Source: Youhaiella tibetensis
Lineage (GTDB): Bacteria > Pseudomonadota > Alphaproteobacteria > Rhizobiales > Devosiaceae
Assembly (NCBI RefSeq): GCF_008000755.1
Contig: NZ_CP041690.1
Location: 3,514,501-3,578,500 of the forward strand
Reading direction: 5' to 3'
Length of the DNA stretch: 64,000 bases
Shown piece after piece: positions 9,118 through 18,056 of this stretch. The notes below the pieces were generated by a model. That model saw nothing but the letters and a program-made list of their open reading frames with translations. It did not search any database and was not told where the DNA came from. Position 1 is the first letter of the stretch; each line of letters starts with the position of its first letter. Both the position numbers and the translations under genes were made by a program.

Positions 9118-10335
9118 TTACGGCAACTGGCTCTGGATGTCCGAGAGCGTCGCGTCGGTGGTCTTCTCACCGGTCAATGCCAGCGGCATGTACTGGGTGA
9201 TCAGGTTCTCGAACTCGTTCCAGTTCTCGTTGATGCGGAACGGGGTCGAGTGCTCGAACGCATATTCCAGCGTCTCGCGAGTGCTGCTCACATCCTTGGC
9301 GGCCACGTCGTACCAGTAGGTCTGCTCGGCGAGGCGGCCGGGCAGCGCGCGGCCGGCAGAAGCCAGGATCTGGGCGGCCTTCGGACCCGTCAGCACCTGC
9401 AGAGCCTTGTAGGCTTCGTCCTTGTGCTGGCTGGCGGCCGAGATGCCCCAGCCAGAACCTGCGGTGATGAAGCGCGAAGCGCCTTCGCCGCGCGGCAACG
9501 GGGCGACGCCCATCTTGAAGTTGACCGCATCCTTGGTCGAGATCAGCGACCAGGGGCCATCGATATACATGGCCGCATTGCCCGAGGCGAAGCGGCCGCT
9601 GGCGGTGGCGGCATTGGTGCCCGAGGCAAAGACCGGCGAAGCCTTGTCCTTGGCGACGAGGTCGACATACTTGCCCACCGCGCCTTCATAGCCGGCATTG
9701 GTCAGGTCGAACTGGTCGGAGTCGTTGAAGTACTCCGCGCCCAGGGCAACCGGGGCGGCGATGAAGTCGAAGGCCTGCACGGCATAGCCGTAATTGTCGC
9801 CGCTCGTGAGCTTCTCGGCGGCCGCCTTGAAGTCATCGAACGTCCAGTCCATGGCCGGGTCGGCCAGGCCTGCCTCGGCGAACTTGTCGTGGTTGTAGAA
9901 GACGATCCACGGGCCCACGTCATAGGGCAGCGCATATTGCGTGCCGTCGTAGGAGAGCCCCTTGATAATCGAGGATTCGAACACCGACGTGTCGAACTTG
10001 TCGGAGGCAAAGTGCGCGTCGAGCGGCTCGAGCAGGCTGTAGAAGCTGGGCATGCGCATGGACTGCATGGCCACCAGGTCCCCGATCTGGCCCGACGAGG
10101 CGAGCACCGGCAGGCGCGTCCAGTAGTCGTTCCAGCCTGAGATCTGCGGAGTAACCTTGATGTTGGGGTATTCGGCGGTGACCAGGTCGGCAAGGCTCTG
10201 CCAGAGCGCGGTATCCTTCTCGTCGCCCCACATCTGCCAGGTCAGGTTGACCTGGTCCTGGGCATGGGCGGCGCCGATGGCGAACAGGGAGCTGCCGGCC
10301 ATCGCCGCTGCAGCAAGAACAATCGATAGTCTCAT
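9118..10335 (-). CDS. Extracellular sugar-binding protein, ABC family 1
   Basis: 405 residues. Signal peptide to about residue 25 (IGAAHA-QDQ), then a family 1 solute-binding fold beginning LTWQMWGDEKDTALW. AMYIDGPWSL and TAGSGWGISAASQHKDEAYK are typical of the group. It captures the sugar in the periplasm for the two permeases just downstream. The ligand is not readable from sequence; the neighbouring alpha-L-fucosidase suggests fucose or a fucosylated oligosaccharide. Preceded by a GAGGAG site. Flanked on both sides by GC-rich hairpins. Confidence 0.93.
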   Translation of the reverse strand: MRLSIVLAAAAMAGSSLFAIGAAHAQDQVNLTWQMWGDEKDTALWQSLADLVTAEYPNIKVTPQISGWNDYWTRLPVLASSGQIGDLVAMQSMRMPSFYSLLEPLDAHFASDKFDTSVFESSIIKGLSYDGTQYALPYDVGPWIVFYNHDKFAEAGLADPAMDWTFDDFKAAAEKLTSGDNYGYAVQAFDFIAAPVALGAEYFNDSDQFDLTNAGYEGAVGKYVDLVAKDKASPVFASGTNAATASGRFASGNAAMYIDGPWSLISTKDAVNFKMGVAPLPRGEGASRFITAGSGWGISAASQHKDEAYKALQVLTGPKAAQILASAGRALPGRLAEQTYWYDVAAKDVSSTRETLEYAFEHSTPFRINENWNEFENLITQYMPLALTGEKTTDATLSDIQSQLP

Positions 10336-10387
10336 AACGGGTCTCTCCTCGGTGACTTTGTGATTATCGGTAGTCGTTCTTAGTGAC

Positions 10388-10404
10388 CCGGGCTTGTCGC
10401 CCGG
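10388..10404 (-). promoter_or_regulatory. Intercistronic hairpin upstream of binding-protein gene
   Basis: CCGGGC-TTGTC-GCCCGG, a compact 6-bp stem with 5-base loop between the nucleotidyltransferase-like gene and the binding-protein gene. No T run follows on the minus strand, so a processing or stability element is more likely than a terminator. Confidence 0.5.
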
Positions 10405-10422
10405 CTTGGAAGCGGCCCCTCC

Positions 10423-11241
10423 TCAGGCCGCGGCCAGCACCTCCAGATCGGCGATCATGGCGATGAGTTCGGCACGCTGGCGCCCCCAGGCATCGGCATC
10501 GTGGCCGGGCTCGAGAATGGAGGTCATGCGTGAAAGAAAATCGGGTGGCAGCCGCTCCAGCTCGGCGGCCATCGGCAGGTTCCAGCCGTCGCCGGGGAAA
10601 TAGACCCGGTTGAGCGCGAAGACGACTTGCAGGATCGCATTGGCGAGCTTGCCGGTGAGCCCGACGAGAAAGACGAGGTCACGCCGGGCGACCTTGCTTT
10701 CGTAGTGATAGTCGGCCGCCCAGTATTGGAGAATTTCCCCGTACTGGCGCAGGATCGAGGCGCGCAGCGTCTCCGGATAGGTGGCCAACTGCCCGCGCCA
10801 GTCTGCGAGCAGCCCCTGCGGATCGAAAATGATCTGCTGGTTGGCCAGATCCGTGGGCAGGTGGTAACCCCAGATCGTCCATTCGAAGGTCTTGGGCACG
10901 GCCGTGCCGGAAATCCAGGCATCGAGGTCGCGCCGGACGCCCGCATAGCTGCGCATCCAGACCCCATCCATGCGGAAGCCTTCGGCGACCCAGTCGTGCA
11001 TAGCCGCCTCGAACCGTTTCCATTGTACGCTCTCGCGCACCTCTGGCCCGCGATAGGCGTCGGCATAGACGCGGAAATCATAGTCCGACTTGAGGTCGGA
11101 CCGCCGCTTGCCGCGCGACCCGGCCAGAGCGACGGCGCCGCGTCCGTCCTCGGCCAGGTCCGCCAGCAGCGGCGTCATGATCGCGATGAGTTCAGCCTCT
11201 CGGCTCATGGCAACACCCGGTACTGTGCCTTGGCGCTCCAT
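10423..11241 (-). CDS. Nucleotidyltransferase-fold protein
   Basis: 272 residues. GSRGKRRSDLKSDYDFRVYAD (residues 41-61) is the pol-beta-like nucleotidyltransferase motif, with catalytic Asp candidates Asp53 and Asp55. The rest is mostly helical and resembles the accessory domain of aminoglycoside/lincosamide-type nucleotidyltransferases, but I cannot assign a substrate. Start chosen at 11241 because its ATG overlaps the fucosidase stop (TGATG), implying coupled translation; an internal ATG at 11208 is the alternative. Its place inside a sugar-uptake operon is unusual. Confidence 0.75.
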   Translation of the reverse strand: MERQGTVPGVAMSREAELIAIMTPLLADLAEDGRGAVALAGSRGKRRSDLKSDYDFRVYADAYRGPEVRESVQWKRFEAAMHDWVAEGFRMDGVWMRSYAGVRRDLDAWISGTAVPKTFEWTIWGYHLPTDLANQQIIFDPQGLLADWRGQLATYPETLRASILRQYGEILQYWAADYHYESKVARRDLVFLVGLTGKLANAILQVVFALNRVYFPGDGWNLPMAAELERLPPDFLSRMTSILEPGHDADAWGRQRAELIAMIADLEVLAAA

Positions 11242-12557
11242 CAGTCCTTGAGGATCAACTCGACCACGGGCACCACGACATCGGGCTTGATGACGGGGAG
11301 TTCGAGCGTGAGCATGCCGTCGCCCACCGCCACGCCGATGTTGGAATCGACCTCGGCATCCGGATCGAGCCACTGGATCTCGCTGGCGTCGTGCAGGAAC
11401 TGGGCGTACTTGATCTTGCGCCCCAGCCCTTCGATGTGGACGTGCCGGAACGGCCAATTCTGGATGTGGAGGTAGAGCCGGTTGCCGCGTTGGGTGAAGC
11501 GGCAGCCATTGGGCGCCTTGTATTCGGATGGCCCTGCCCCGTAGATCGAACGACCGTTGAGATGCATCCAGTCGCGATAGGTTTCGAGCGCCTTGTTGGC
11601 GCGGGCGTCGAACGTGCCGCGGGCGGTCGGCCCCACGTTCATCAGCAGGTTTCCGCCGAGCGAAACCGTATCGATGAGAATGTTGATGAGCTGCGGATCG
11701 TCCTTCCACGTACTCTCGTCGCGGTGGTAGCCCCAGGAGCCCGAGAACGTGTGGCAGACTTCCCAGCGCACCGGCTTGCCGTTGATGGTGGGCGCCACGC
11801 GCGGCGTATATTGCTCGGGCGTCGCCAGGTCCTTGGGGAAGTTGCCGTCGGTGGGCAGGTCCAGGCGGTCGCCCACGATGATGTTGGGCTGCAACTTGCG
11901 CACGAGCCCGATCAGTTCCTCGCTTTCCCAGTCCCCACGCCCCTTGCCGGGCATGCCGCGATACTCGCGCTTGGGGTAGCTGAAATCGAACCAGATGACG
12001 GAAATTTCGCCGAAATTGGTCAGCAGCTCGGTGACCTGGTCGCGCATGTATTGCGCGTATTTGCGCACGTCGCGCGTCTTGTTCATCTCGAGCGCATCGG
12101 GATGGTTGCGCAGCGGATGGATGCCGTCGATCGGGAATTCCGGGTGGTGCCAGTCGATCAGCGAATAGTAGAACCCGACCTTGAGGCCCTCGGCCCGGAA
12201 AGCCTCGACATAAGGCTTGAGCAAGTCCTTGCCGTAAGGGGTGTTGGTGGCCTTGTAGTCGGTGAACTTGCTGTCCCAGAGACAGAAGCCTTCATGGTGC
12301 TTGGCGGTGAGGACGACGTATTTCATCCCCGCTTCGCGGGCCCGGCGCGCCCATTCGCGCGGATCGTAGAGATCGGGATCGAAGTTCTCGAAATACTTGG
12401 CGTAATCCTGGCTGGATATCTCCTCGCGGTGCTGCACCCATTCGTGGCGCGCCGCCAGCGCGTAGAGCCCGAAGTGAATGAACATCCCGAAACGTTCGTT
12501 CGTGAACCAGGCCTTGCCGTCCGTGGCATCGCTGCTGGCTGTGAAAGCCTTATCCAA
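11241..12557 (-). CDS. Alpha-L-fucosidase, glycoside hydrolase family 29
   Basis: 438 residues. GH29 features: FGMFIHFGLYALAARHEWV (residues 23-41), VVLTAKHHEGFCLWDS, KVGFYYSLIDWHH and WFDFSYP with the probable nucleophile Asp191. Also GGNLLMNVGPTARG near the end of the catalytic domain, then a short beta-rich tail. No signal peptide is seen, so it probably acts in the cytosol on imported fucosyl-oligosaccharides. The start is a TTG at 12557 supported by AGGAGGA six bases upstream; no ATG lies before conserved sequence. First gene of a six-gene operon with an NTase-like gene and a sugar ABC importer, controlled by the divergent LacI protein. Confidence 0.92.
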   Translation of the reverse strand: MDKAFTASSDATDGKAWFTNERFGMFIHFGLYALAARHEWVQHREEISSQDYAKYFENFDPDLYDPREWARRAREAGMKYVVLTAKHHEGFCLWDSKFTDYKATNTPYGKDLLKPYVEAFRAEGLKVGFYYSLIDWHHPEFPIDGIHPLRNHPDALEMNKTRDVRKYAQYMRDQVTELLTNFGEISVIWFDFSYPKREYRGMPGKGRGDWESEELIGLVRKLQPNIIVGDRLDLPTDGNFPKDLATPEQYTPRVAPTINGKPVRWEVCHTFSGSWGYHRDESTWKDDPQLINILIDTVSLGGNLLMNVGPTARGTFDARANKALETYRDWMHLNGRSIYGAGPSEYKAPNGCRFTQRGNRLYLHIQNWPFRHVHIEGLGRKIKYAQFLHDASEIQWLDPDAEVDSNIGVAVGDGMLTLELPVIKPDVVVPVVELILKD

Positions 12558-12578
12558 CTCGTCCTCCTCTTGCCGGTT

Positions 12579-12594
12579 ATCGAACCGGTTCGAT
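12579..12594. promoter_or_regulatory. LacI-type operator
   Basis: ATCGAACCGGTTCGAT is a perfect 16-bp palindrome with the central CG typical of LacI-family sites. It starts five bases downstream of the predicted -10 box of the fucosidase promoter. A related half-site, CGGTTCGA, lies at 12751-12758 just before lacI. Confidence 0.75.
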
Positions 12595-12598
12595 TATT

Positions 12599-12627
12599 AT
12601 CCTGTTAGCAGGGGCGCGCGAAGTCAA
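12599..12627 (-). promoter_or_regulatory. Probable sigma-70 promoter of the fucosidase operon
   Basis: On the minus strand: TTGACT (-35, 12622-12627), 17-base spacer, CAGGAT (-10, 12599-12604). The palindromic operator immediately downstream would block initiation when LacI is bound. Confidence 0.5.
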
Positions 12628-12765
12628 GATGGAATCTGGCTTCCCCTGCGCGGTAACATTTGCCATTGCATAAAGGGCTGCAAATGGTAGTTACTTCCTC
12701 GAAAAGGTTAAGGGGTTGAGGCGTCTATGGCGGCAAATAGGCCGTAGAAGCGGTTCGAGAAATCA

Positions 12766-13773
12766 ATGGCCACCATTCGAGATGTCGCCAAATTAGCCGA
12801 GGTCTCCGTTTCGACGGTCTCCCTGGCGCTGAGCAATCCGGGCCGCGTCAGCCAGAAAACCCTGGAGCGGATCCGGGATGCCGTGGCCGCCGTGGGCTAT
12901 GTCGCCGACCCTCTCGCGCAGAGCCTCGCCAAGGGCCGCAGCCGCATGATCGGCTTCGTAGTCGGCAATGTCGGCAACCCGTTCTTCGGCGACATCCGGC
13001 GCGAGCTTGAGAACTACGCGCTCGAGCACGATCACTTCGTGCTCATCACCGATTCCTCCGGCAAGCCCGACCGCGAGCAGGCGCTAGTGGAGCACCTGAT
13101 CGGCCTCAAGATCGCGGGGCTCGCCCTCTCGCCGTCCTCGTTCGGCCCGGACTACGTGAACTTCGTGGAAGGCCTCAAGATACCCATCGTCTGCTTCGAC
13201 CAGAAGGTGCGCGGCATCGAGCGAGATTTCGTCGGCTCAGACAATTACCTGGCCGGGGCGATGCTGACCGAACACCTGCTCCAGCTCGGCCACCGGCGCA
13301 TTGCCTTCATCGCCGGCCCCCAGCACATGCACACGGCTTCCGAGCGCTATCGCGGGTTCGTCGAAACCATGGCCAGCGCGGGAGTCGAGGTGAACCCCAA
13401 CTATGTGGTGGATGGCCAGTTCACGCGTTCGGCGGGATACGAGGCGGCCATGCGCCTCCTCATCCAGCCCGAGCGCCCCACCGCGATACTGGGCGCCAAC
13501 AACGCCGTGGCCCTCGCCGCGCTCCAGGCCATGCAGGAGCTCGGCTTCAACTGCCCGGGCGACATCTCTCTGGCCATGATCGATGACGTGCAGTGGAGCA
13601 ACGTCATCACACCGCGCATCACCATGGTGGTGCAGGACACCCTCAAGCTCGGCGGCATCATCGCCCGCCGCCTTCTCCACCGCATCACCAGCCCCGCCGC
13701 CGCCGACGAGCCCCCCCAGGATTTCGTCCTCGCCCCCAAATTCGTCCCGGGCAACTCCTGCCGCCGCATTTGA
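12766..13773 (+). CDS. LacI-family transcriptional regulator
   Basis: 335 residues. The N-terminal HTH and hinge read MATIRDVAKLAEVSVSTVSLALSN, then VSQKTLERIRDAVAAVGYV. A periplasmic-binding-protein-like effector domain follows (about 60-335; GLALSPSS, RRIAFIAGP, ISLAMIDD). It represses until an inducer binds, most likely a sugar released by or taken up with the fucosidase system. Divergent from that operon, with a perfect LacI operator between them. Ribosome site weak. Confidence 0.92.
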   Translation: MATIRDVAKLAEVSVSTVSLALSNPGRVSQKTLERIRDAVAAVGYVADPLAQSLAKGRSRMIGFVVGNVGNPFFGDIRRELENYALEHDHFVLITDSSGKPDREQALVEHLIGLKIAGLALSPSSFGPDYVNFVEGLKIPIVCFDQKVRGIERDFVGSDNYLAGAMLTEHLLQLGHRRIAFIAGPQHMHTASERYRGFVETMASAGVEVNPNYVVDGQFTRSAGYEAAMRLLIQPERPTAILGANNAVALAALQAMQELGFNCPGDISLAMIDDVQWSNVITPRITMVVQDTLKLGGIIARRLLHRITSPAAADEPPQDFVLAPKFVPGNSCRRI

Positions 13774-14158
13774 ACTCTCACAAAGGGATTGCAAGCCCAC
13801 GGCTGCTGCAACCCGGAATGCAACCCCGGCACTCCATGCCTGCGCGCGTCCATCGGACGACTGGACGGGCGGGCAGCACCCACCTCCACGGCGTCTCCAA
13901 TGTCAACTTACGTGACTGCGCCCCGGGGCAAGCTGCGTTGCACGCGGCGAGAAAATGACTTGCGCGCGTTGGACATCTCAAGTGCCTGCCGCTGTGCGGG
14001 CACGTCAAATTTCGGCAAGATCGGCAAATCGAGGGCCGTTGGCGGGAGCTTGAAGCGACTTACATTTTGGACGATCTACTTGTGCTCCGGTGGTTCGCCA
14101 AATGTCGTGTCTGATCTCGGCGCCAGCGCATCAGTCAATTGGGAAGAAGACCGTCGAG
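13774..14158. other. Intergenic region with one hairpin
   Basis: 385 bases between lacI and the LysR gene without a supported gene. The only clear structure is GTGCCTGC (13982-13989) pairing with GCGGGCAC (13996-14003), a weak terminator candidate without a T run. Several short open frames have no family features. Confidence 0.45.
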
Positions 14159-15085
14159 ATGAAACTGAACCCGCTCAGGATATTTCTCGCCATCGTCGAC
14201 AGCGGTAGCCAGCATGCTGCCGCACGCGCCCTGGGCGTTACGCAACCGGCCGTGACAAAGGCCTTGCAACGGCTGGAGGCCGACCTGGACGTCAGGCTAT
14301 TCGATCGTTCGGTTCACGGGGCCGAACTCACGGAATACGGCCAGGCGTTGCTGACTCGCGCGCGCCTCATCGATGCGGAACTGAAAAGCTGCATCGAGGC
14401 TCTTGATCAGATCAAGGGTCAGCAGCGCGGTTCGATCTCGATTGCCGTCTCGCACCTGCCCGGTACTCTGCTCCTGCCTAAGGTTTTGCACGTCTTCCGG
14501 CGAAAATGGCCCGACGTGAACCTTCGGGTCGCGGCCAGCGCCTACCCTTTCCTCCTGCCGCAAGTCCGCGAGGGATCCCTCGATTTCGCCATTGCACCTG
14601 CTCCGATAACCAGCTGGCCCGAGGACCTGATCCGCGAGCCGCTGATGGCGACCCGCCTGTCGCCTGTCGTCAGACGCGGTCATCATCTGGCTGAAACCAG
14701 GAGCCTAGAGGCGCTCGCCGCTGCCGAGTGGGTCTTGCCAACACAAGAGAGTGCTTCTGCGCAGGCCTTGCAGGCCGCGGCGCAACGGCTGGGATTGCAG
14801 CCGCCGACCTGCCGCCTGACTTGCGAAACCTTCACCGCGATGATCATGACCGTGGCGACCAGTGAACTCATCGGCCTCATTCCAAGCGAAATGGTGCCCA
14901 ACATTGCCACCCTCGCGGGCGTTGTCGAAGTACCGATCGAAGACAGACTTAATGGTGCGGAGTTGTGCCTCATCCGGCGGCGCGCTGGTGTCCTCACACC
15001 AGCTGCGGCCGCGCTCGCTGCCGACTTCACTAGTGCCGCCCGCAGGCTCGCGCGGGAGCCCCGAGCTGACGATAGCCAAAGGTAA
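14159..15085 (+). CDS. LysR-family transcriptional regulator
   Basis: 308 residues. The N-terminal HTH is MKLNPLRIFLAIVDSGSQHA, then ARALGVTQPAVTKALQRLEADLDVRLFDR. The C-terminal LysR substrate-binding domain runs from about residue 90 (ISIAVSHLPGTLLLPKVL). The start at 14159 puts the HTH at the N-terminus; an earlier GTG frame adds 23 unlikely residues. Same strand as and just before the TRAP operon, so it probably regulates that transport/catabolic unit. An AATA-N8-TATT inverted repeat at 15084-15099 is a weak candidate site. Confidence 0.92.
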   Translation: MKLNPLRIFLAIVDSGSQHAAARALGVTQPAVTKALQRLEADLDVRLFDRSVHGAELTEYGQALLTRARLIDAELKSCIEALDQIKGQQRGSISIAVSHLPGTLLLPKVLHVFRRKWPDVNLRVAASAYPFLLPQVREGSLDFAIAPAPITSWPEDLIREPLMATRLSPVVRRGHHLAETRSLEALAAAEWVLPTQESASAQALQAAAQRLGLQPPTCRLTCETFTAMIMTVATSELIGLIPSEMVPNIATLAGVVEVPIEDRLNGAELCLIRRRAGVLTPAAAALAADFTSAARRLAREPRADDSQR

Positions 15086-15273
15086 TAGGGATAATTATTG
15101 CTCGTCTTATGCCCGCGCGAGGACTCACTATCCTTCAAGTTTCGGGGCAACGGCGATGCGTCGGTACGCGCTCATCTCGCTTCGAATTCATCTAGTTGCC
15201 GACATGCTGGGCTGAGGGGTCCGCGGCAACAGGGGTCTCGGGATACCGAGGTCCAACCAAAGGGGAGCATTCC

Positions 15274-16278
15274 ATGAAATCGATACTCAAATCCGCGCTG
15301 GTCGCCAGCGCGTTTATCCTGGCCGGGGCTAACTTTTCGGCGGCCCAGGAAATCAAGGTTGGCCTGTCGTTGGCGCAAAACGCCTCAGGTTTCGACTTCG
15401 TCAACGGCATGTATGAAACCTTCAAGGCGGAAGTCGAAGCCAATTCGGATATGACCGTCGATCTGGTCTATGCTGGCGCACTCGGCGCTCCCAATGAACG
15501 CCTGAATCAAATGCGGCGCGGTGTCATCCAGATGACCGATGCCGCCGACGGCAACTACGCCACGATCCACCGCGACGTCCAGATTCTCAACATGCCGTAC
15601 CTGTTCTCGTCTGAGAAGGCAGCGTGGACGGTGTTTGACGGTCCCTTCGGGCAGGCGCTGGCTGAAGACGTGCGCAAGAAGACGGGCATCAGGGTGTTGG
15701 GCTGGTGGGAATCCGGCGGCTTCAAGCACTTCAGTGCGACCAGGCCGATCAAGGGGCCGGAGGACATGAAGGGCTTGAAGGTCCGCGTGCTCGGCCCGCT
15801 CGCCACCATTCCGGTCGAGGCGCTCGGCGCGTCGCCCGCTCCCATCGCCTTCAGCGAACTTTATACCTCACTCAAGACCGGCGTTGTCGACGGCCAGGAC
15901 AATTCGGTCTCGGTCTTCAACCTGGTCAAGCTCTATGAAGTGCAGCCGAACCTGACACTGACCGGCCACACCTACGCCTTCGGTCCGCTCGGTATCAACG
16001 ACGCCTTCTTTGCTGGTCTCGACGAGGCAAAACAGAAGGTAATCACCGATGCCGCAACCAAGGCTATCGCTTTCAACCGCGCCAAGTCGCGCGAGGTCGA
16101 AGCAGCAGCAATCAGCTTCGCCAAGGATCACGGGGTGACGATGGTAGAACTCGACGCGTCGGCAAAAGAGGCTTTCCGAGACATCATGCAGCCCGCCGCC
16201 ATCGCATGGCTCAAGGACAACGTCGATACACTCGAGCTGATAGACCAGGCTATCGCTGCTGCCAAGGCCGCCGAATAA
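15274..16278 (+). CDS. dctP: TRAP transporter periplasmic binding subunit (DctP family)
   Basis: 334 residues with a signal peptide (about 1-24, ANFSAAQ-EIK). DctP features: GLSLAQNASG, RRGVIQMTDA, FKHFSATRPIKGPEDMKGLKVRV with the conserved Arg that binds a ligand carboxylate, and TSLKTGVVDGQDNSV. It captures an organic acid in the periplasm. AGGGGAG precedes the start. First gene of a five-gene unit. Confidence 0.95.
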   Translation: MKSILKSALVASAFILAGANFSAAQEIKVGLSLAQNASGFDFVNGMYETFKAEVEANSDMTVDLVYAGALGAPNERLNQMRRGVIQMTDAADGNYATIHRDVQILNMPYLFSSEKAAWTVFDGPFGQALAEDVRKKTGIRVLGWWESGGFKHFSATRPIKGPEDMKGLKVRVLGPLATIPVEALGASPAPIAFSELYTSLKTGVVDGQDNSVSVFNLVKLYEVQPNLTLTGHTYAFGPLGINDAFFAGLDEAKQKVITDAATKAIAFNRAKSREVEAAAISFAKDHGVTMVELDASAKEAFRDIMQPAAIAWLKDNVDTLELIDQAIAAAKAAE

Positions 16279-16289
16279 GGACCGGTCTG

Positions 16290-16763
16290 ATGTCGCGCAT
16301 CGTTGATTTTGTTGAAAAGGCGTTGCGCGCCATCGGCGCGCTCTGTCTTGCGCTCCTCACGGCGCTTGTAGTCTTCCAGGTCATCACCAGGTACGCCTTC
16401 GGCAGCGTGCCTCTCTTCGCGGAAGAAACGGCCCGTTACGCCATGATCTGGATGGCATTGCTGGCCGCGGCCGTAGGTGTGCGGGAAGCTGCCCATATTC
16501 GCATCGACTTCGTGCCTGCGGGTATCGGCGCGGTTTCTCCGCGCGCCCGTCAGGTGCTCGAGATACTGCTCGACGTCATCTCGCTCACAGTGTTCCTGGT
16601 GCTGATCTGGTACGGATTTGACACGGTGACGTTCGCCGCCGGACAGACAAGCGAGGGAATGCGCATTCCGCTGTCCTACCCCTACAGCGTCCTTCCGATT
16701 GCTTTCTTCTTCGCATCGGTCTTTGCGGTGCTGCGTATTCTAGCCGGAGAACGTCAGTCATGA
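16290..16763 (+). CDS. dctQ: TRAP transporter small membrane subunit (DctQ family)
   Basis: 157 residues with four predicted membrane helices. The FAEETARYAMIWMALLAAAVGVREAAHIRI stretch is characteristic of DctQ (about residues 45-74). Eleven bases after dctP and overlapping dctM by four (ATGA). Acts with DctM as a sodium-coupled importer in the inner membrane. Confidence 0.94.
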   Translation: MSRIVDFVEKALRAIGALCLALLTALVVFQVITRYAFGSVPLFAEETARYAMIWMALLAAAVGVREAAHIRIDFVPAGIGAVSPRARQVLEILLDVISLTVFLVLIWYGFDTVTFAAGQTSEGMRIPLSYPYSVLPIAFFFASVFAVLRILAGERQS

Positions 16764-18052
16764 CGTTTTCGCTCACTGCGCTACTTGTCAGCTTTGTTAG
16801 CCTTATCCTTACGGGGCTGCCGATCGCCTGGGCGATGATGGCTTCCGTTCTCGTCTGGGTTACCGTAACGGGCAATTGGCACTTTATGCCGGTTGCCTCT
16901 GAACGTGTCTACCAAGGCATGGACACGTTCGTGCTGATGGCCGTCCCACTGTTTATTCTCGCCGGAGAGCTGGTCAATGAAGGCAAGATCACCGACCGCT
17001 TGATCAACTTCGCGAATGCGATCTTCGGGTGGATGCGCGGCGGCCTGGCCCAGGTGAATGTCGGCGCTTCGATCCTGTTTGCCGGGATTACCGGCGTTGC
17101 GCTCGGTGACATCGCCTCGCTCGGTCGCGTATTCATCCCCTCGATGGTGCGCCAAGGATACTCGTCGGCCTACGCCGCCGCGGTCACCGCGTCATCCTCG
17201 ATCATCGGCCCGATGGTGCCGCCATCGCTGATCGCAGTCATCTACGGTTCGATGACCGATGTCTCGATCGGCGCGCTGATGGCAGCAACACTCGTCCCCG
17301 GCTTGCTGATCGGCATCGCTCAAATGATACTGGTGGCCATCCAGGCCCGCATCTACAACTTTCCGCGGGTCGAGATGGACCGTTCGCCAAAGGCGCTCGC
17401 CAAGGTGACTGGCCATGCCATCGTGCCTCTGATGATCCCCGTCATCATCCTTGCTGGCATGCTCGGCGGCATCATGACACCTACCGAGGCAGGCGGTGTG
17501 GCAGCAGCCTATGCTCTTGTCGTCTCGCTGGTGCTGTTTCGTTCCATCAGGATCTCGGCGCTTGCTGACGTATTTAGTCGTTCGGCGATGTTTTCCGGTC
17601 AACTCCTGATCATCGTCGGCTGCGGCGCCGCGTTCTCCTGGGTCATGGGTATGGAAAACGTACCGCACATGATCGGCTCCATGATCGAGGGATGGGGGTT
17701 CGGCTATTTCGGCACCATGCTGGTGTTCAACCTCATACTTCTGGTGCTCGGGATGTTCATCGATCCCACGACTGTCATCATCCTGTTCGGACCGCTGTTG
17801 TCGTCCGCCGCGACGCAGGCCGGCATCGACCCGCTGCATTTCGGTGCGGTCGCGATCCTCAATCTTAACGTCGGCCTCCTCACTCCACCGCTTGGTGTCT
17901 GCCTCTTCGCCGCAGAACGACTGGCTGGATGCGGGATCGGCCCACTCCTGCGGTCCACCATTCCGTTCCTGCTGGTAACAATTCTCACGCTGGCACTGGT
18001 GTCAGCCTTCCCTGGTTTCAGCCTGTGGCTGCCCAATGCACTTGGTTTCTGA
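16760..18052 (+). CDS. dctM: TRAP transporter large membrane subunit (DctM family)
   Basis: 430 residues, very hydrophobic, about 12 helices. FVLMAVPLFILAGELVN, GVALGDIASLGRVFIPSM, SSSIIGPMVPPSLIAVIYG and PTEAGGVAAAYAL are typical DctM segments. It forms the transport channel with DctQ. Full length. Confidence 0.95.
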   Translation: MTFSLTALLVSFVSLILTGLPIAWAMMASVLVWVTVTGNWHFMPVASERVYQGMDTFVLMAVPLFILAGELVNEGKITDRLINFANAIFGWMRGGLAQVNVGASILFAGITGVALGDIASLGRVFIPSMVRQGYSSAYAAAVTASSSIIGPMVPPSLIAVIYGSMTDVSIGALMAATLVPGLLIGIAQMILVAIQARIYNFPRVEMDRSPKALAKVTGHAIVPLMIPVIILAGMLGGIMTPTEAGGVAAAYALVVSLVLFRSIRISALADVFSRSAMFSGQLLIIVGCGAAFSWVMGMENVPHMIGSMIEGWGFGYFGTMLVFNLILLVLGMFIDPTTVIILFGPLLSSAATQAGIDPLHFGAVAILNLNVGLLTPPLGVCLFAAERLAGCGIGPLLRSTIPFLLVTILTLALVSAFPGFSLWLPNALGF

Positions 18053-18056
18053 GAGC

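Noticed and set aside
17192-17839. 215-residue His/Asp-rich minus frame over dctM
   Set aside because: Antisense shadow of a clear DctM gene; composition reflects the complementary codons.
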